Positions 1-11,815 of a stretch of DNA of 64,000 bases are shown here, one piece after another. Position 1 is the stretch's first letter. Each line of letters begins with the position of its first letter. Under the pieces are notes generated by a model. That model was not told the origin of the DNA and ran no database searches. It was given only the letters and a program-made list of their open reading frames with translations. The DNA is taken from contig OY540813.1 of assembly GCA_961205875.1 (NCBI GenBank), positions 3,443,001 through 3,507,000 on the forward strand, written 5' to 3'. Both the position numbers and the translations under genes were made by a program. The stretch is from Sialis fuliginosa. Taxonomy: Eukaryota > Arthropoda > Insecta > Megaloptera > Sialidae.

Positions 1-1577
1 AATTATTTAATTAATTTGAATTACGAAAATCTTTTAAATTGGAAATAAATCGATTTAAAGAACGATATAAAAATAAGTAAAATATATATTAAATTTTGAA
101 TCGGAGTTAATTGAAACATTTTTTTTACAATGCCCCCATTAAAAAATCATTTAAAATAATTAATTTAAAAATTTTCTTTGATTTTTATTAATTTAATTTC
201 ATCAATTTTAAAACGTATAGGAAAAAATCATATAGTTATAGTATTTTGTCTCCATACATGTGCTGCCACTGCATCATGTTATGAAAACATCAAAATATGC
301 GCGAACTGGATTCCTGCTATCACTATTATAGACAAAACGTTTATTTATTTCAACAGGATGGAAATGTTTTATTGCTTCTAACATTTTTGTGAAATATATT
401 TCATATCTAGGCGATAAAATTTTGAATACATTTTTTTTTATTTGAACGATATGTCATTTAAATTACATATGATATTGTATATGAAATTATTTAAAAAAAT
501 AATATTAAAATTTAAGTGTACATTTACTTTTAAACTAACACATTTAAATCTTAATAAATTTTTGCATATAAAAGAGTTGGTAATACCGAATAATAGAATA
601 TTATATTTGATAGCAATTTTACTGACAATAATTTACACACAGTATTCTGACTTATTTTGTCAAGACGAGACTGTTTCTGATAATAAGTAGTGTGTATAAT
701 AATACTCTGTTAATATTTATAATAAAATGCATGCATATAATTAATATAAAATACTGTTTATTATAATGTGAAAGTGAACTATTACTTACCTAATGTTAAA
801 ATATTATTAGTTTTAAATGAAAATAAACATATTCGTATAAACTAAAGTGTCAGATATTAAACTTGCAAAATGGCGACAATCAGGTCTGTACGTATTCACA
901 TAATTTCTAAACACGTTTGTCATTTGTTAATTACATAATTCTAGAAATATAATTGCAATTATTTTTTATTACTTTTGCTATATAGTTACGTTACTTTACA
1001 AGTCGTATAATGTTTATATGTTATGATTTATTTTATTATCAGTCGAAAAATTATCAATTAATTAATTTAACATTCATGTTTTAATTATCTTCAGTAACGT
1101 TACCCAATTTTTTTTTGAGGGGAGGTATTCAGAAGTAATGTTATATGATGGCCCTCGATGGTAACGCCATTGGTTCTCTACTGTTTAAGAACAGTCGCGT
1201 AACCAGATTTTTTTTGTGGGGAGGGAGGGGGAGCAATTTTTTTTAAATATTAATATACCGATATTTTGCTTCATTCAATTTTCAGTTGACACAAAACGGC
1301 TGAGGATGTGGGGGGAGAGGAGGGGGCACTAGCAAAAAAGTAAACCTATACTACTGCCCCCCACTGGTTTGGTTACTGTTTGAGAATCACTGGTATAGAT
1401 ACCAAATATTGAACGATTTTTTTGTAAAAAAATTAATTCGTTTTTGTTCAAAATGAATCTATCGAGTAGAAGTTACGAGGTGAGTTCCAAAACTCGTTCG
1501 TTCCATTTAAAAAAATCGAAATGTCAGTGGATTTTGAAAGAATTTTTTGAGCAAAATTCACTCAGTCTTATTATGAT
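1..1577. other. A+T-rich, no gene seen
   Basis: Only short random frames. Between 1110 and 1380 there are several G runs and a TAACGCCATTGGTT / CCACTGGTTTGGTTA pair, suggesting a degraded hAT-like insertion. Confidence 0.6.
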
Positions 1578-1580
1578 TAA

Positions 1581-1912
1581 TGTCCGGTATCATAAAGGAC
1601 CTAACAAATTTGTTAGCTAGCAAGCACTTTCAACTGAGATATCAAACTTATATGACAGTTGTTTTGGAGTTTGTTGATGACTTTGACAAGTTTCGCGCAC
1701 GCGTTGTAGGTAAATACAAACGGTATTAAAACAGTCGTGATGTTATGAAAATTATTTTGTACGGTCAAAGATGCCAACTGTGTTACAATTAGTTGAAGTG
1801 TCACTGCTCTAAGTTCCATAACTAATCCATAGAGACTAGTACAGAATTAATGCCCCATTTGAATGTAATTGCTAGCTAGCAAATTTTGTTAGCTCCTTTA
1901 TAATACCGGACA
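1581..1912. mobile_element. Harbinger-like MITE, 332 bp, TAA duplication
   Basis: Ends TGTCCGGTAT and ATACCGGACA are flanked by TAA on both sides. The terminal inverted repeats continue for about 50 bp (AAAGGACCTAACAAATTTGTTAGC...). Related sequences lie at 18.2 and 43.6 kb. Confidence 0.7.
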
Positions 1913-2413
1913 TAAGTGAGTTTTACTCAAAAGTGACATTACAATATGAAATAATATCGATTAAAAAAAAATGGAAGTTGGAGTTTTGAAAGCCACTTTC
2001 TCAAGTGTACATAATCGTTTTAGCATCCGAGTACCTCATTTAGTACCTACCTACATTGATTTGCGTATGCTTGCGTGTTTGTGCGGGCAAAAAGAAGGGG
2101 GTCGGTAGAGAAACCATGGTCTTGATACTCAATAAAATATATTGAATGGATTCGTAGATATGCATCAGGGTCTACGAATCGCAAGCCGAAGTTTTATGTG
2201 ATAGAAAAAGGGTCTGCGAATACTAAAATAGGATTAGTTTATCATATATTGTGATAAATTTACTCGCTTTTATTGCCGAATTTTGATAGAATAAAAATTA
2301 TTTTTGTTTTGACGAAATATGTGCTTGACAATGATATTTTTTGATGTTCATAGTTTGAATGAATATTTTGTATACAATTTTTACTTTTTTATCTATGAAA
2401 AAATATATATATA

Positions 2414-2651
2414 AGGTACTGGAACCAGTCTTGGAACCTTTAACTTCTCATTAACTCATGTTACTAATAAAAACAAAGTACTTCTTTATAGAAATCAATT
2501 TAATTACCAAAGTTCGCAAATATATTATGTTTTTTTAAAAATTATTCCTTTTTATTTTGTTTATGTTTATCAACAAATATTTCTAATTTAGTTCATTTAA
2601 TTAAACAAGTGTCCAACACTGGGGTATTGTCCGAGACTGATGCCAGTACCT
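2414..2651. mobile_element. AGGTACTGG-family MITE, internally deleted copy
   Basis: Ends AGGTACTGGAACCAGTCTTG and GACTGATGCCAGTACCT are flanked by TA. Compared with the roughly 500-bp copies most of the interior is missing. Confidence 0.75.
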
Positions 2652-3433
2652 TAGTATAAGTAAGTATTGTTAAGCCCCTTAACCCCCCTCCACATATTGA
2701 TGAGTTCTACATAAATCAAAATATCAAAATACATAAGGTGAATTTTTACTTGTGTCTAGTTTTCTTAATGCTTCTTTTATAAACGAATTTATGTATGTAC
2801 TCCGAAAAAACTTACATTTATTGATGTAGTAACAATCAAATAAAAGATAAAATAGTATTAGGTTTTTTGCGTGCACCGAGTTGAGAAATTATAGATATAA
2901 TACTGTTTTTTTCTTTTTACAATAAGACCAGATACTGTTGTAGTTTTTTTTTCGGGTAAAATCTATAGTTTCAGATATATCAAAGTTAGATTTGTGGACA
3001 CAGAAGTTGAAAACAAAAGAAAGATTCAGTATGGAGTTCGTATCATTTTTTAAAGACGAAAACTTAAATATATATTTTAGATAGGACGTAAAGAACATCT
3101 GTGCTGAGAGTAGATAAACGTGGTGCACAAAATATATATTTTAGGAAAAAATATTTAGCATAAACAAATATTGATTTCAAATTTTATAAATGAAAATTGT
3201 AACTATTAAATAAAACGGCCAAGTGCGTGTTGGGTACACACATGATAGGGTTTCGTAGTAATTTTCACTACGATTTAAAAAAAAGTTATTTCAAAATTTT
3301 TCATAAACTATTCTTGCTACAGTGTTTGTAATAATTTTCATTGAAAGTACTAATTAAAAGCTACATTCTGATTTTTCAGATTTTTTGAATCTATAGTTAA
3401 CAAATTAAAGGAGGGGTTAAAATCAAAAGGTCA

Positions 3434-3835
3434 AGTACGCAAATATAGTTTTCTTTTTAAACTATAGCCTTTCATTTTGTTTATGTCTTTTCTCCAGTAA
3501 TGGGCATCCAGTAATGGACACTTGCTAATGATTACAAAATGGTTAGTACTATGACACAAAAGTAATAAAATAAAGAATCGTAAAGTTTGAAACAATGTAA
3601 AGCAGATGCTATGATAATATAATAATTAATAAATATATTACACTAATAATTAGTTTAAATGTCCATTATTTGGTACCCATTGGTCGACTGTCATCAAATT
3701 AAGCTGTTTTACAATTTTGTCCATTATGATTCAGTAATGGCAATAATCAAATATCAACAAATATTTCTAATTTAGTACATTTAATTAAACAAGTGTCCCA
3801 CACTGGGGTATTGCCCGATACTGGTGCCAGTACCT
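3434..3835. mobile_element. AGGTACTGG-family MITE, left-truncated
   Basis: The interior (GTAATGGGCATCCAGTAATG, then GGACACTTGCTAATGATTAC) and the right end ATACTGGTGCCAGTACCT match the family. The left terminal repeat is absent. Confidence 0.7.
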
Positions 3836-4435
3836 CATATACTATGAGCTTCAGAAGTAGTCTGTCATTGTAAAGGTCAGAATCACTTACAACAGATTTA
3901 AAAGTATTAAGACAAACATCATCGTTATGTTTTTTTTAGGGCGGAGCTTATATAAATAAAAGCACAAATATACGTCTATTTCATTAATCAAGTTTAACAT
4001 ACATTTAATATCTAATATTTATTACCACAACATTTACTTATACAATTTTTAATAGATTACATAATAATTTGATCACACAAAAACAATAGAGTACTTTTTT
4101 ATCTAGCAAATGAGATTCAAAAACATCTGTTTTTGTTTGGTACATAAAGAAATGATTTAAATATTATAATAATCAAATGGGAGGAGTCAACTAAGCTTGT
4201 GATAAGTGAATTTGAATGAAAACTGGACGACCACTTCTGCATTTCACTATACCTGTTTAAATTAAAAAACATTAATACTTTGATATAAATGTATGTAAAG
4301 TAATTAAAAATGAATCACCAAAAAGACTACAACTTAAAGGCAACTCTATATTTCACCATTTATCTTTATAAAGAGTACATACATACTTTGGAACATTTAT
4401 TTAAAAGTTAAAATATCAGTCACGTTTACAGAGAT

Positions 4436-4510
4436 TGGTACGAGTGGGCGAAGCGAACGAAGGCGCGCCGAGCTTGTCGACGATGTAGTGTGCTTTGTCC
4501 AGACAAATGA
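4436..4510. other. Short CpG-rich island
   Basis: GGGCGAAGCGAACGAAGGCG, CGCCGAGCTTGTCGACG. Both strands are open for about 25 codons. No function assigned. Confidence 0.3.
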
Positions 4511-4809
4511 AAATCTATGGTACGGTCACTCGATCCGACCATAAAAATAAATAGTTATGTTGCAGTGGGCTGTGTTATATAACATGTGCAAGCTGCAACA
4601 GTTTTCACCAAGTCTCATTAATGATATTTTTTAATAGAGCATTTTACATAAAAAAACATGTGTATGGAAATTTGTATGCCTAAATTAATTAATGTGTTTT
4701 TTTTTTAAGAATTTACAGCGGATTATTTCTAAAATAACGAATTTTCAGAGATGTTACAGACAAAAGTTTTGAGGGGGCTAGATATTGATAGTATGGGTTA
4801 ACTTTGAAA

Positions 4810-5308
4810 AGGTCACCTACTTTAGTGGTACCAGTTATGGCCGCTATAAGAGCAAGGTTTACTGTTTTTGTGATTGATGGGCTTATTTTTTGTAATTCTC
4901 ATGAACTCATGTTACTAATAAAACAAGTAACACTTTATTTAATCAATTTAATTACCAAAGTCCGCAAATATAGTTTTTTTTTTAAATTATAGTCTTTTAT
5001 TTTGTTTTTGTTTTTTTCTCCAATAATGGGTAAAGTAAAACCAGTAATGAGCACGCAGTGATGGACACTTGCTAATGATTACAAAAATGATAAATACTAC
5101 GACACAAAAGATATAAAAGAAAGAATCGTCAAATTTGAAACAACAAGTTTAAATGTCCACCATTTTGACACCTATTGGCCGATTATGATCAAATCACGCT
5201 GTAAGACAGTTAAATGTATATAGATTTTATTCAGAAATAGTAGTAATCAAATATTTAATTAAAAAATTGCTATTACTGGGGTCATATTCAAGACTGGTGC
5301 CAGTACCT
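4810..5308. mobile_element. AGGTACTGG-family MITE, near full length
   Basis: The left end is diverged (AGGTCACCTACTTTAGTGGT, then CCAGTTATGGCCGCTATAAG). The right end GACTGGTGCCAGTACCT is followed by TA. About 500 bp. Confidence 0.7.
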
Positions 5309-5310
5309 TA

Positions 5311-7040
5311 CTTATATAACAAGGAAATCTACAGAGGTCACATACATACTTTCACAAATTACAAATTCAGAAGAATGTTTCAAACGGTTGTAAAATTTAT
5401 GATTCTTAAAATATTAACCATTATAATAAAGTAAAAAGAACAGAACTTTTTAGCGATGTGTTCTTCTGATATACATCCTGTAATTCTTACCATAACTGAC
5501 ATAAAACTTACACTAAAGCACGGGTCATAAAACAAGAAATGTCCTGATTAAAGAAAAGGATATAATAATACTTCCTTCGCGACATGCAAACTTGCAACAT
5601 TAAACGCTGAGAAACTAATAAAATAATTTTCAAAGTCTATTTGATAACAACTTCATTAAAATATTGTTACTGCGTGATGAAAAATGATATGTATTCTCAT
5701 TGTAAATACACTTCCCGTGTAGAGATTGTTATGTAGGATGTTAAATTTTCTACTACGTGAACGTTATTATAGCTATTAAGTTTAAATTTGATATAAGGTG
5801 GTTTATATTTATAATGGATGGCGTTCGGATTTTTATAAAAGATTCATTTTCTTCACACTGAGAAAAATGGAGTCGATTTTTTTTATTAAAAATTACAGTT
5901 GCTGATTACAAATTTCAATTCTATATATTCAATAACTTTTACAATCTCCAAATACGCTATTTATAAAAAAATGATTTATTCAACTAATTATTCTTAAGTT
6001 GAATTATTTGTCAAGTGCTATAAAAATTATTTCATTTGAGTTGTTAGTACATTTTTCTATTTGATAGTTAAATTTTTATTAATATACAATACAATAAATA
6101 CTACGGTTGTGTAGAATTAATTATATTAATAGTATATTTTTTATTGTTATAACAAATTAAACTATATCAATAATACAGATTTTGATCTTCACGCAAAAAT
6201 TACTATTCATATTGTAATTTTAATAACACGTGTCCTAGCAATGTATAGAAATAAACGCAAGTTAACTCTCGTCAGCACTGTGTTTTCAGTTTTTTTTATA
6301 TATATGTATTAATAGAACGTTTAATTTTTACGATGCAGCATAGTAAAATTTCACCAGATCCTTTGTAATATACGAGTATATTATCATTTATATGGGAAGA
6401 ATTATAAAATTATCTTGAGTTTTAAGAATACTGAATTAAATAGTAATATGTATTTCTTTAAAAATTAAATATTTTTCAAATCCCAACTGGAATTTTAAAA
6501 TCTGTAAGAAGTATAATTTAATTATTAAGTCAGTTTAGCGGTTATGGGTTAATATTTGTAGACAATTTTCAATAAGTGCTTTTGGTTCAGTGACCAGATA
6601 TCTGTGGAATGCAATTGAATTGCATTTGGTTGTATGTTTATATTTGTGTACAGTTGTACACGTATTACAATAATATGATTGTTTGTATTTGTTGTTCTGA
6701 TTGTAATGTTAATTTGTAATGATTTTGTTACATTTAACAGTATTTACTTTTGTAGTATTGACTAGAAATAATTATAAATATGCATTTGTCATCCATATTT
6801 GAATTCTGAATGAATTTAATTAAAATAAGTAGAAACAGTTAAATAAAAAAGCATTTTAACAAAATTTCATATAATCATAATTTAAGTAAGTATTTACATC
6901 AGGGCGAGGCGTGAAATTTTTAATAAGGGAAGCATATTTTGTCAATCCTCCCCCTCCTATTAACAAAAAAAACTAGTTATGAAACACATTAAGTTTTAGT
7001 ATTTACTTTTTTAAATCCTTATATAAATATTTATATAGGG
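5311..7040. other. A+T-rich, nothing recognised
   Basis: No gene, repeat family or RNA structure was identified apart from homopolymer runs and a CCTCCCCCTCC tract near 6.95 kb. Confidence 0.6.
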
Positions 7041-7099
7041 ACTAAATGATTCTACGTCTTATTTTCTTGTATTTTAGTCGCTATTTGTATGACGAGTTG

Positions 7100-7745
7100 A
7101 AGTTAACTGCAGGAAATTTCACTAAAAAATTTCGAATTTTTGATTTCGTTAAAAGTTGTTTATTGTATAGAAAATGACGTGAAAAGTTGTTTGTTTCAAA
7201 CCGCAGGTTTGTATCTCAAACCGTTCTCGAGATATAGCCTCTCAAAGTTTTAGTTTTTTCAAATTTTTGGAGAAAAAAGGCCATAACTTTTGAACGCGTA
7301 GTCGGAATTGATTTTAGTTGACGGATTTGAAATCAGCGTGTCAAAATCTATATAATGACATGTATAATACCTTAAAACTAGGAAAAAAAAATTTTGCGAA
7401 AAATCGAAAAAATTCAAAGGGGTATATCTTAAAAAAATGCCGATTTTTGACCAAAATTTTTTTGTCAGATTTTAAAGTATTATACATGTCGTTATATAGA
7501 TTTTGAAACGCTGATTTCAAATCCGTCAACTAAAATCAATTCCGACCACGCGTTCAAAAGTTATGGCCATTTTTCTCCAAAAATTTGAAAAAACTAAAAC
7601 TTTGAGAGTCTATATCTCGAGAACGGTTTGAGATACAGACCTGCGGTTTGAAACAAACAACTTTTCACGCCATTTTCTATACAATAAACATACTTTTAAC
7701 GAAATCAAAAATTCGAAATTTTTTAGTGAAATTTTCTGCAGTGTC
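7100..7745. mobile_element. Long fold-back element, arms about 310 bp
   Basis: The left half is nearly the reverse complement of the right half. Both carry ACGGATTTGAAATCAGCG, AACTTTTGAACGCGT, CAAACCGCAGGT and TTCACTAAAAAATTTC. The two near-identical 62-residue frames on opposite strands here are products of the palindrome, not genes. Sequence outward to about 7045 is also shared with the 31.4-kb copy. Confidence 0.85.
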
Positions 7746-7789
7746 ATACAAATATCATAGTTTGGCGACCGCTGTCTTTAATACTAAAT

Positions 7790-9060
7790 CTTACGTCTAT
7801 ATCGTATTAATTTGATATTCTGCATTTGACAGATTTTTTTTATAAAATGTCACAAATTTTCTACATAAGACTAAATTTTGAACACGTCAATGTGAAGTAT
7901 TCTTTATAACAACTGACAAAGTACCCACTATAGTAATTCAAAACGAATCGACAAATTCAATTGGTTGTACCACGCATTCATTGAATATCTAGCCATCGAT
8001 AATTTAACAACGTACAATTCCCACTTATTCCCCATTAAACATATTATGAATCATTACACATACACACACACACATGCAGGTTCGAATTTTCGAATAATGT
8101 TTAGTGTTGTTCATGGTTCAGTTTCATTAAAATTTACTGCATAATTTCACAACAATTTATTATGCAACACGCTCGTGTCAGCCCCCAATCCCTTGATCTA
8201 CCCCCCCCCCCCTACTACCACCCTGTGATTGTTGTTGTTGTTCTGGACAACATGCTCGTATGCAGGCATGCAACAGTATAGTGTGTGTTATAATCCAGTG
8301 GCGTGCTATCAAAAAGGGCATTAATTTGAATTTTTTTTAATTATAATTTTAAACATATGTATGTACTTACTATACGTATAATAATATATTCTCCCATTAG
8401 TACATATTGTTTAAAATAATTTACTATATAAATTGTGATGCCATGAGATGAGATTTGTCGCAGTGGCGTGTTATTTAATTGGCAAAAAAAAGTTGGCTGA
8501 AAATTTTTTAATAAAATTTTTTGTATCTCAAAAATAAATGCTCTTCAATACTGTACATGAGCCCCCACAATTTTTATTTGTCTGGGGCCCCAATTAGTCG
8601 AATTTCATAACCGAGAGTCTCGTCTTGTAAAAATTAAGTCAGTCTCGTCTTTTTTATAGTTAATTAAGTCTAGACAAAATTATTTATTGAACAATGTTTG
8701 CATATAATTTTCCAACTATAGTGAATATTTATTTTTAATGTTACGCTCATGATTATCTATGTGCATATTTTGTTATTTTGTATTGGTAGTCATGCCTTTG
8801 TTGTGTATAGGAAAATATGCACGTATGTTAGAGGGTTAAAGCATCAATAACAATTTTGTGTATTGTACGTATAAAGTTATGTTTTTTCGATAAAATAATT
8901 AAAAAAAAGTTTTTAAGAAAAATATATAACCGACTTCAAAAAAACCCTAAAAACACTAAAAAGTATATAAAAAATAAATTTTAATGTCTTTGATATCGGT
9001 TATAATTTAATTATTATTTACTTTTCAGTGTTTTTAAGTTTTTTTTATAATAATACCGAA
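7790..9060. other. A+T-rich with transposon debris
   Basis: Contains a 13-nt C run (about 8.2 kb) and two unmatched CAGTGGCGTG ends (about 8.30 and 8.46 kb). An ACCGACTT/AACCCTAAAAA repeat unit lies at 8.93-9.05 kb. Confidence 0.5.
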
Positions 9061-9086
9061 CATTAGTCACTTAAACTAAAAATATA

Positions 9087-9140
9087 CACTTTATCATTCG
9101 ACACGTGTTTCGACTTCACATAAAGTCCTCATCAGGAACC
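9087..9140 (-). ncRNA. Hammerhead-ribozyme-like motif (minimal type I)
   Basis: Read on the minus strand, CTGATGA (9135-9129) is followed by GGACTT-loop-AAGTC, forming stem II with one bulged G. GAAA (9111-9108) follows, then the self-complementary ACACGTGT as a 4-bp stem III without a real loop, and C as residue 17 (9100). The next bases GAAT pair with the upstream GTTC to start stem I. All conserved core residues (CUGANGA, GAAA, UH) are present. Loop-less stem III hammerheads are known from Penelope-like retroelements and retrozymes. Activity is inferred. Confidence 0.45.
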
Positions 9141-9814
9141 TTAACAGCTCCAGTTAAGCACGCAATATTTAAAACATTTCATATATGTACGTATATTATA
9201 AATGATAAGGGTAATCACGAAAGAAAGAAAAAATAAAGATACCATTTAATCATGTAGTAACAGAAGAAAATGCATGAAAGAAACAAATGATTAAAAACAT
9301 AACATACAAAAGTAGATATGATCAACGTTCAATAAAAATAATGACGGCGGCGAAAAACGAATGTATCGTAAACAAAATAATAAATAAAGATTAACCTCAT
9401 AAATTCACTCTAATGAATTGCAAACAAGACGTTGTCAAAAGAGCACAACTAAACAAAATGTAAACACCAATCTTTCTCTTTAAGAAGCACAAAACTTTGC
9501 AAGAATAATGTATCTCGTTCAAGCGGAAGACGTTCGCCAAGGGTTTCAAGGGGGTAAGGGGATGTACTATGAGGGGGGAGTAGTAGAGGGTCAGAGACGG
9601 ATTTGTTGTCTGTATTCATGGAAATAATTTCATGTATCTATTTAGGATGTTTTTCTCTCTATGTTTTAGCTTTAGATCAAAAGTTAATTGTCTCAAGTAG
9701 ATCACACCTGTGAACGGCGCAAACCGAGTCTTTTTCTCATTTGATTAACACGTGAAAAATACTGAAAAATTACTTTTTTACTTATGAGTGAATAGCTTGG
9801 TAAGCTAGGTAAAA

Positions 9815-9940
9815 AAATAAATATCTATCAAGGCATATAGCACGTTAAAATGTATAAAATCAGTGGAATGTGACCCTTTTTCTAAATCAAAAATGGCGCC
9901 TGCAGGGGGCTTTAAAGTAAATCTAAAAACAAAAACATAA
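9815..9940 (+). repeat. Dispersed repeat shared with 44.5 kb
   Basis: AAGGCATATAGCACGTTAAA, then GACCCTTTTTCTAAATCAAA and GCCTGCAGGGGGCTTTAAAG recur inverted at 44.55-44.69 kb. A similar line (ATGGCACCACCAGGGGGCG) follows at about 10.0 kb. Confidence 0.7.
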
Positions 9941-10058
9941 AATCATAATGTAGATCTCAATTAGTAGAATATGACCATATTTTTTTTTCTAACTCAAAAA
10001 TGGCACCACCAGGGGGCGAAAAGCAGTATTTTATTTTGTAGTTTTAACACGTTTTTCG

Positions 10059-10106
10059 AACACGCTTTGTAGTGTGTTAGTGAATTAACACACTACAAAG
10101 CGTGTT
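10059..10106. repeat. Perfect 21-bp inverted repeat with 6-nt loop
   Basis: The arms AACACGCTTTGTAGTGTGTTA and its exact complement are separated by GTGAAT. The right arm contains the start of the CACTA-like element, so this resembles two element ends placed head to head. Confidence 0.9.
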
Positions 10107-10215
10107 ACTGTAATAAATCTGTAAACCACATTTTATTAAGAAATTATTATTGAACAAATATAAATACAATGATTTTAAATAATATACACTACATAATAAT
10201 TTTTTTCTTCTTCGA

Positions 10216-10570
10216 TTAATCAGCCACATAAAGCATATCTAAATTCATTGTAACAATTTTATCCTCTGGCACGATATTATTATCACTTTTAGTTGGTGAT
10301 ATCAAAACAATAAGGACATCACTTTTATCCGAAATTTCATCTACAATTCCACATCACATATTTTATTAATTCTATCCGGGTCTTCTTTTTATAAAATAAT
10401 TAATTTTTCCTGTAGCATCATCTTCAGAATGCTGTCACTTGTAGTTGCGTTTATTAACCCTTGACGTATCAATTCTACACCCGATATATCTTTTTGTGGT
10501 GAATATTTAATGCACTTACACATTTCACCTATCAGACAATAAATTTTCTTTTCTATATTAATTTAATATA
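10216..10570 (-). pseudogene. Decayed reading frame inside the CACTA-like element
   Basis: On the minus strand an open frame begins near 10570 with EKKIYCLIGEMCKCIKY and continues SPQKDISGVELIRQGL to a TAA. It then continues past an in-frame stop and a one-base shift into KSDVLIVLISPTKSDNN and ends NLDMLYVAD at TAA (10216). The composition is protein-like, and the damage (one stop, one frameshift) suggests a recently dead gene carried by the element. The family is not recognised. A transposase or captured-gene fragment is possible. Confidence 0.4.
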
Positions 10571-10742
10571 CAAATATCAAGCTCAATTCTATCAAAATGA
10601 CGAAAGATACGACGTATAAATGTTACTAGTGTCAAATCGTTCTATACTCTATATGGCAAAAGAGTGAGAGCGAATATGGTATCATGACTATAGAGGGGGA
10701 AAGATCTAATGTATATAGGCTATATTCACCTATATTATATTC

Positions 10743-11010
10743 TAACACACCAACAAGTGTGTTTATTTTCAAAATGTGTAGTTCTCCAAAAAGTGTGTTA
10801 GTAGATATTAAATGTGTTATTTCAACACACTTAAGTGTGTAAATAATATTTTTGATTATGATTTACAAATTATTTTTTACACACCAGAAAGTGTGTTACT
10901 CTTTTAACACGGATAAGTGTGTCAATAAACACACTTAATCTTGACTACACTTATTTGTGTCAAATAACACACTCATGTGTGTTTTGTAACACATTTTGGT
11001 GTGTTTTTAA
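10743..11010. repeat. Array of GTGTGTT/AACACAC motifs
   Basis: About 18 short motifs related to AAGTGTGTTA or its complement TAACACACTT occur in 270 bp in both orientations, separated by irregular A+T-rich spacers. Clear examples are at about 10744, 10755, 10791, 10823, 10833, 10890, 10928, 10965 and 10977. This is far denser and better conserved than a microsatellite and looks like an array of binding sites. Confidence 0.75.
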
Positions 11011-11032
11011 CAAACTAGCATTTGCAGTGTAA

Positions 11033-11290
11033 GCACGACAGTAAAGGGCTTGTAGGAGTTCGAATCCGTGACTGTCTCTATGAAGAGTGTTGATAAAAAG
11101 AAACCGAAGCACCGGAAACGGAGGGGTCTGTGTGGCATATCACGCGAATTCTTGCCCATTATTCTTCTTTGCCACCGCCAAATGTTGCTCAACAATCGAC
11201 CCCAGCGGTGAGATTTTTTTGCTGGTGTTCAACGCGTGGAAGGTCATCAGTGAATTATATAAGATGAAATTTCTTCGAGTCTGTTTTTAT
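11033..11290. other. Low-A+T segment beside the CACTA-like element
   Basis: The plus strand carries a 105-codon open frame. The minus strand has a shorter one (LMTFHALNTSKKISPLG, then EQHLAVAKKNNGQEFA). Neither resembles a known family. At about 11057 GAGTTCGAATCC resembles a tRNA T-loop, but no cloverleaf forms. Confidence 0.2.
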
Positions 11291-11639
11291 CAGGATATTG
11301 CGGGATTAATTTTTTTTCACATTAAATATACTTTGTTATGTCATTATTGTTTGTACAGGGAGTGCAGTGTTATTGATGGATGTCGATTTATTACTTGGCT
11401 GTGATTAAATTTAATATAACCGTGTATGTATTTTTAGGGTTAAGAAAATATAATAAAAGTCAATAATTTTATGAGAATTTATGATATTTAGAATGAAAAT
11501 AGATACAATAGCATCGCTAGGGGAACGGGGGTGACACCCGGAATGGAAATCGAGAATGTCGACCCTCTTCTCCCGCCAAAAAAAATCGATAGGTTTTATT
11601 TTTTTACACATTAAAAAATTTTCGTCAAAAATCGACATT

Positions 11640-11815
11640 TTTTAAATTTTTTCGATTTTTCGCAATTTTTTTTTCGAGTTTTAAAATATTATACATGCCA
11701 TTATATAGATTTTGACACGCTGATTCCAAATCCGTCAACTAAAATCAATTCCGACCATCCGTTCAAAAGTTAGGGCCATTTTTCTTCAAATTTAAAAAAA
11801 AACTGAAACTTCTAA
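11640..11815. mobile_element. Half copy of the fold-back element
   Basis: Only one arm is present (AAATCCGTCAACTAAAATCA, CCGTTCAAAAGTTAGGG). The other arm is missing. Confidence 0.7.

Larger units (their letters stand above)
10091..11029. mobile_element. Candidate non-autonomous CACTA (EnSpm)-type element
   Basis: The left end reads CACTACAAAGCGTGTT. The right end, read inward, starts CACTGCAAATGCTAG. Both fit the CACT(A/G)-C-A-A-A start of CACTA/CMC-group transposons. The right 290 bp hold a dense array of short GTGTGTT/AACACAC motifs, matching the subterminal transposase-binding repeats known for CACTA elements. The interior keeps a decayed minus-strand reading frame. Target duplications are not clear (ACA on the left, TAA on the right), so the boundaries, especially the left one, are provisional. 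Confidence 0.4.

Noticed and set aside
7318..7529. Two overlapping 62-residue frames on opposite strands
   Set aside because: They are near-identical only because the DNA is a palindromic fold-back. There is no independent coding evidence.
10743..11010. CRISPR-like interpretation of the repeat array
   Set aside because: Motifs are only 8-10 bp, in both orientations and irregularly spaced, in animal DNA. A binding-site array fits better.
11050..11075. tRNA-like T-loop (GAGTTCGAATCC)
   Set aside because: No A-box, anticodon arm or acceptor pairing could be formed around it. At most a SINE relic.
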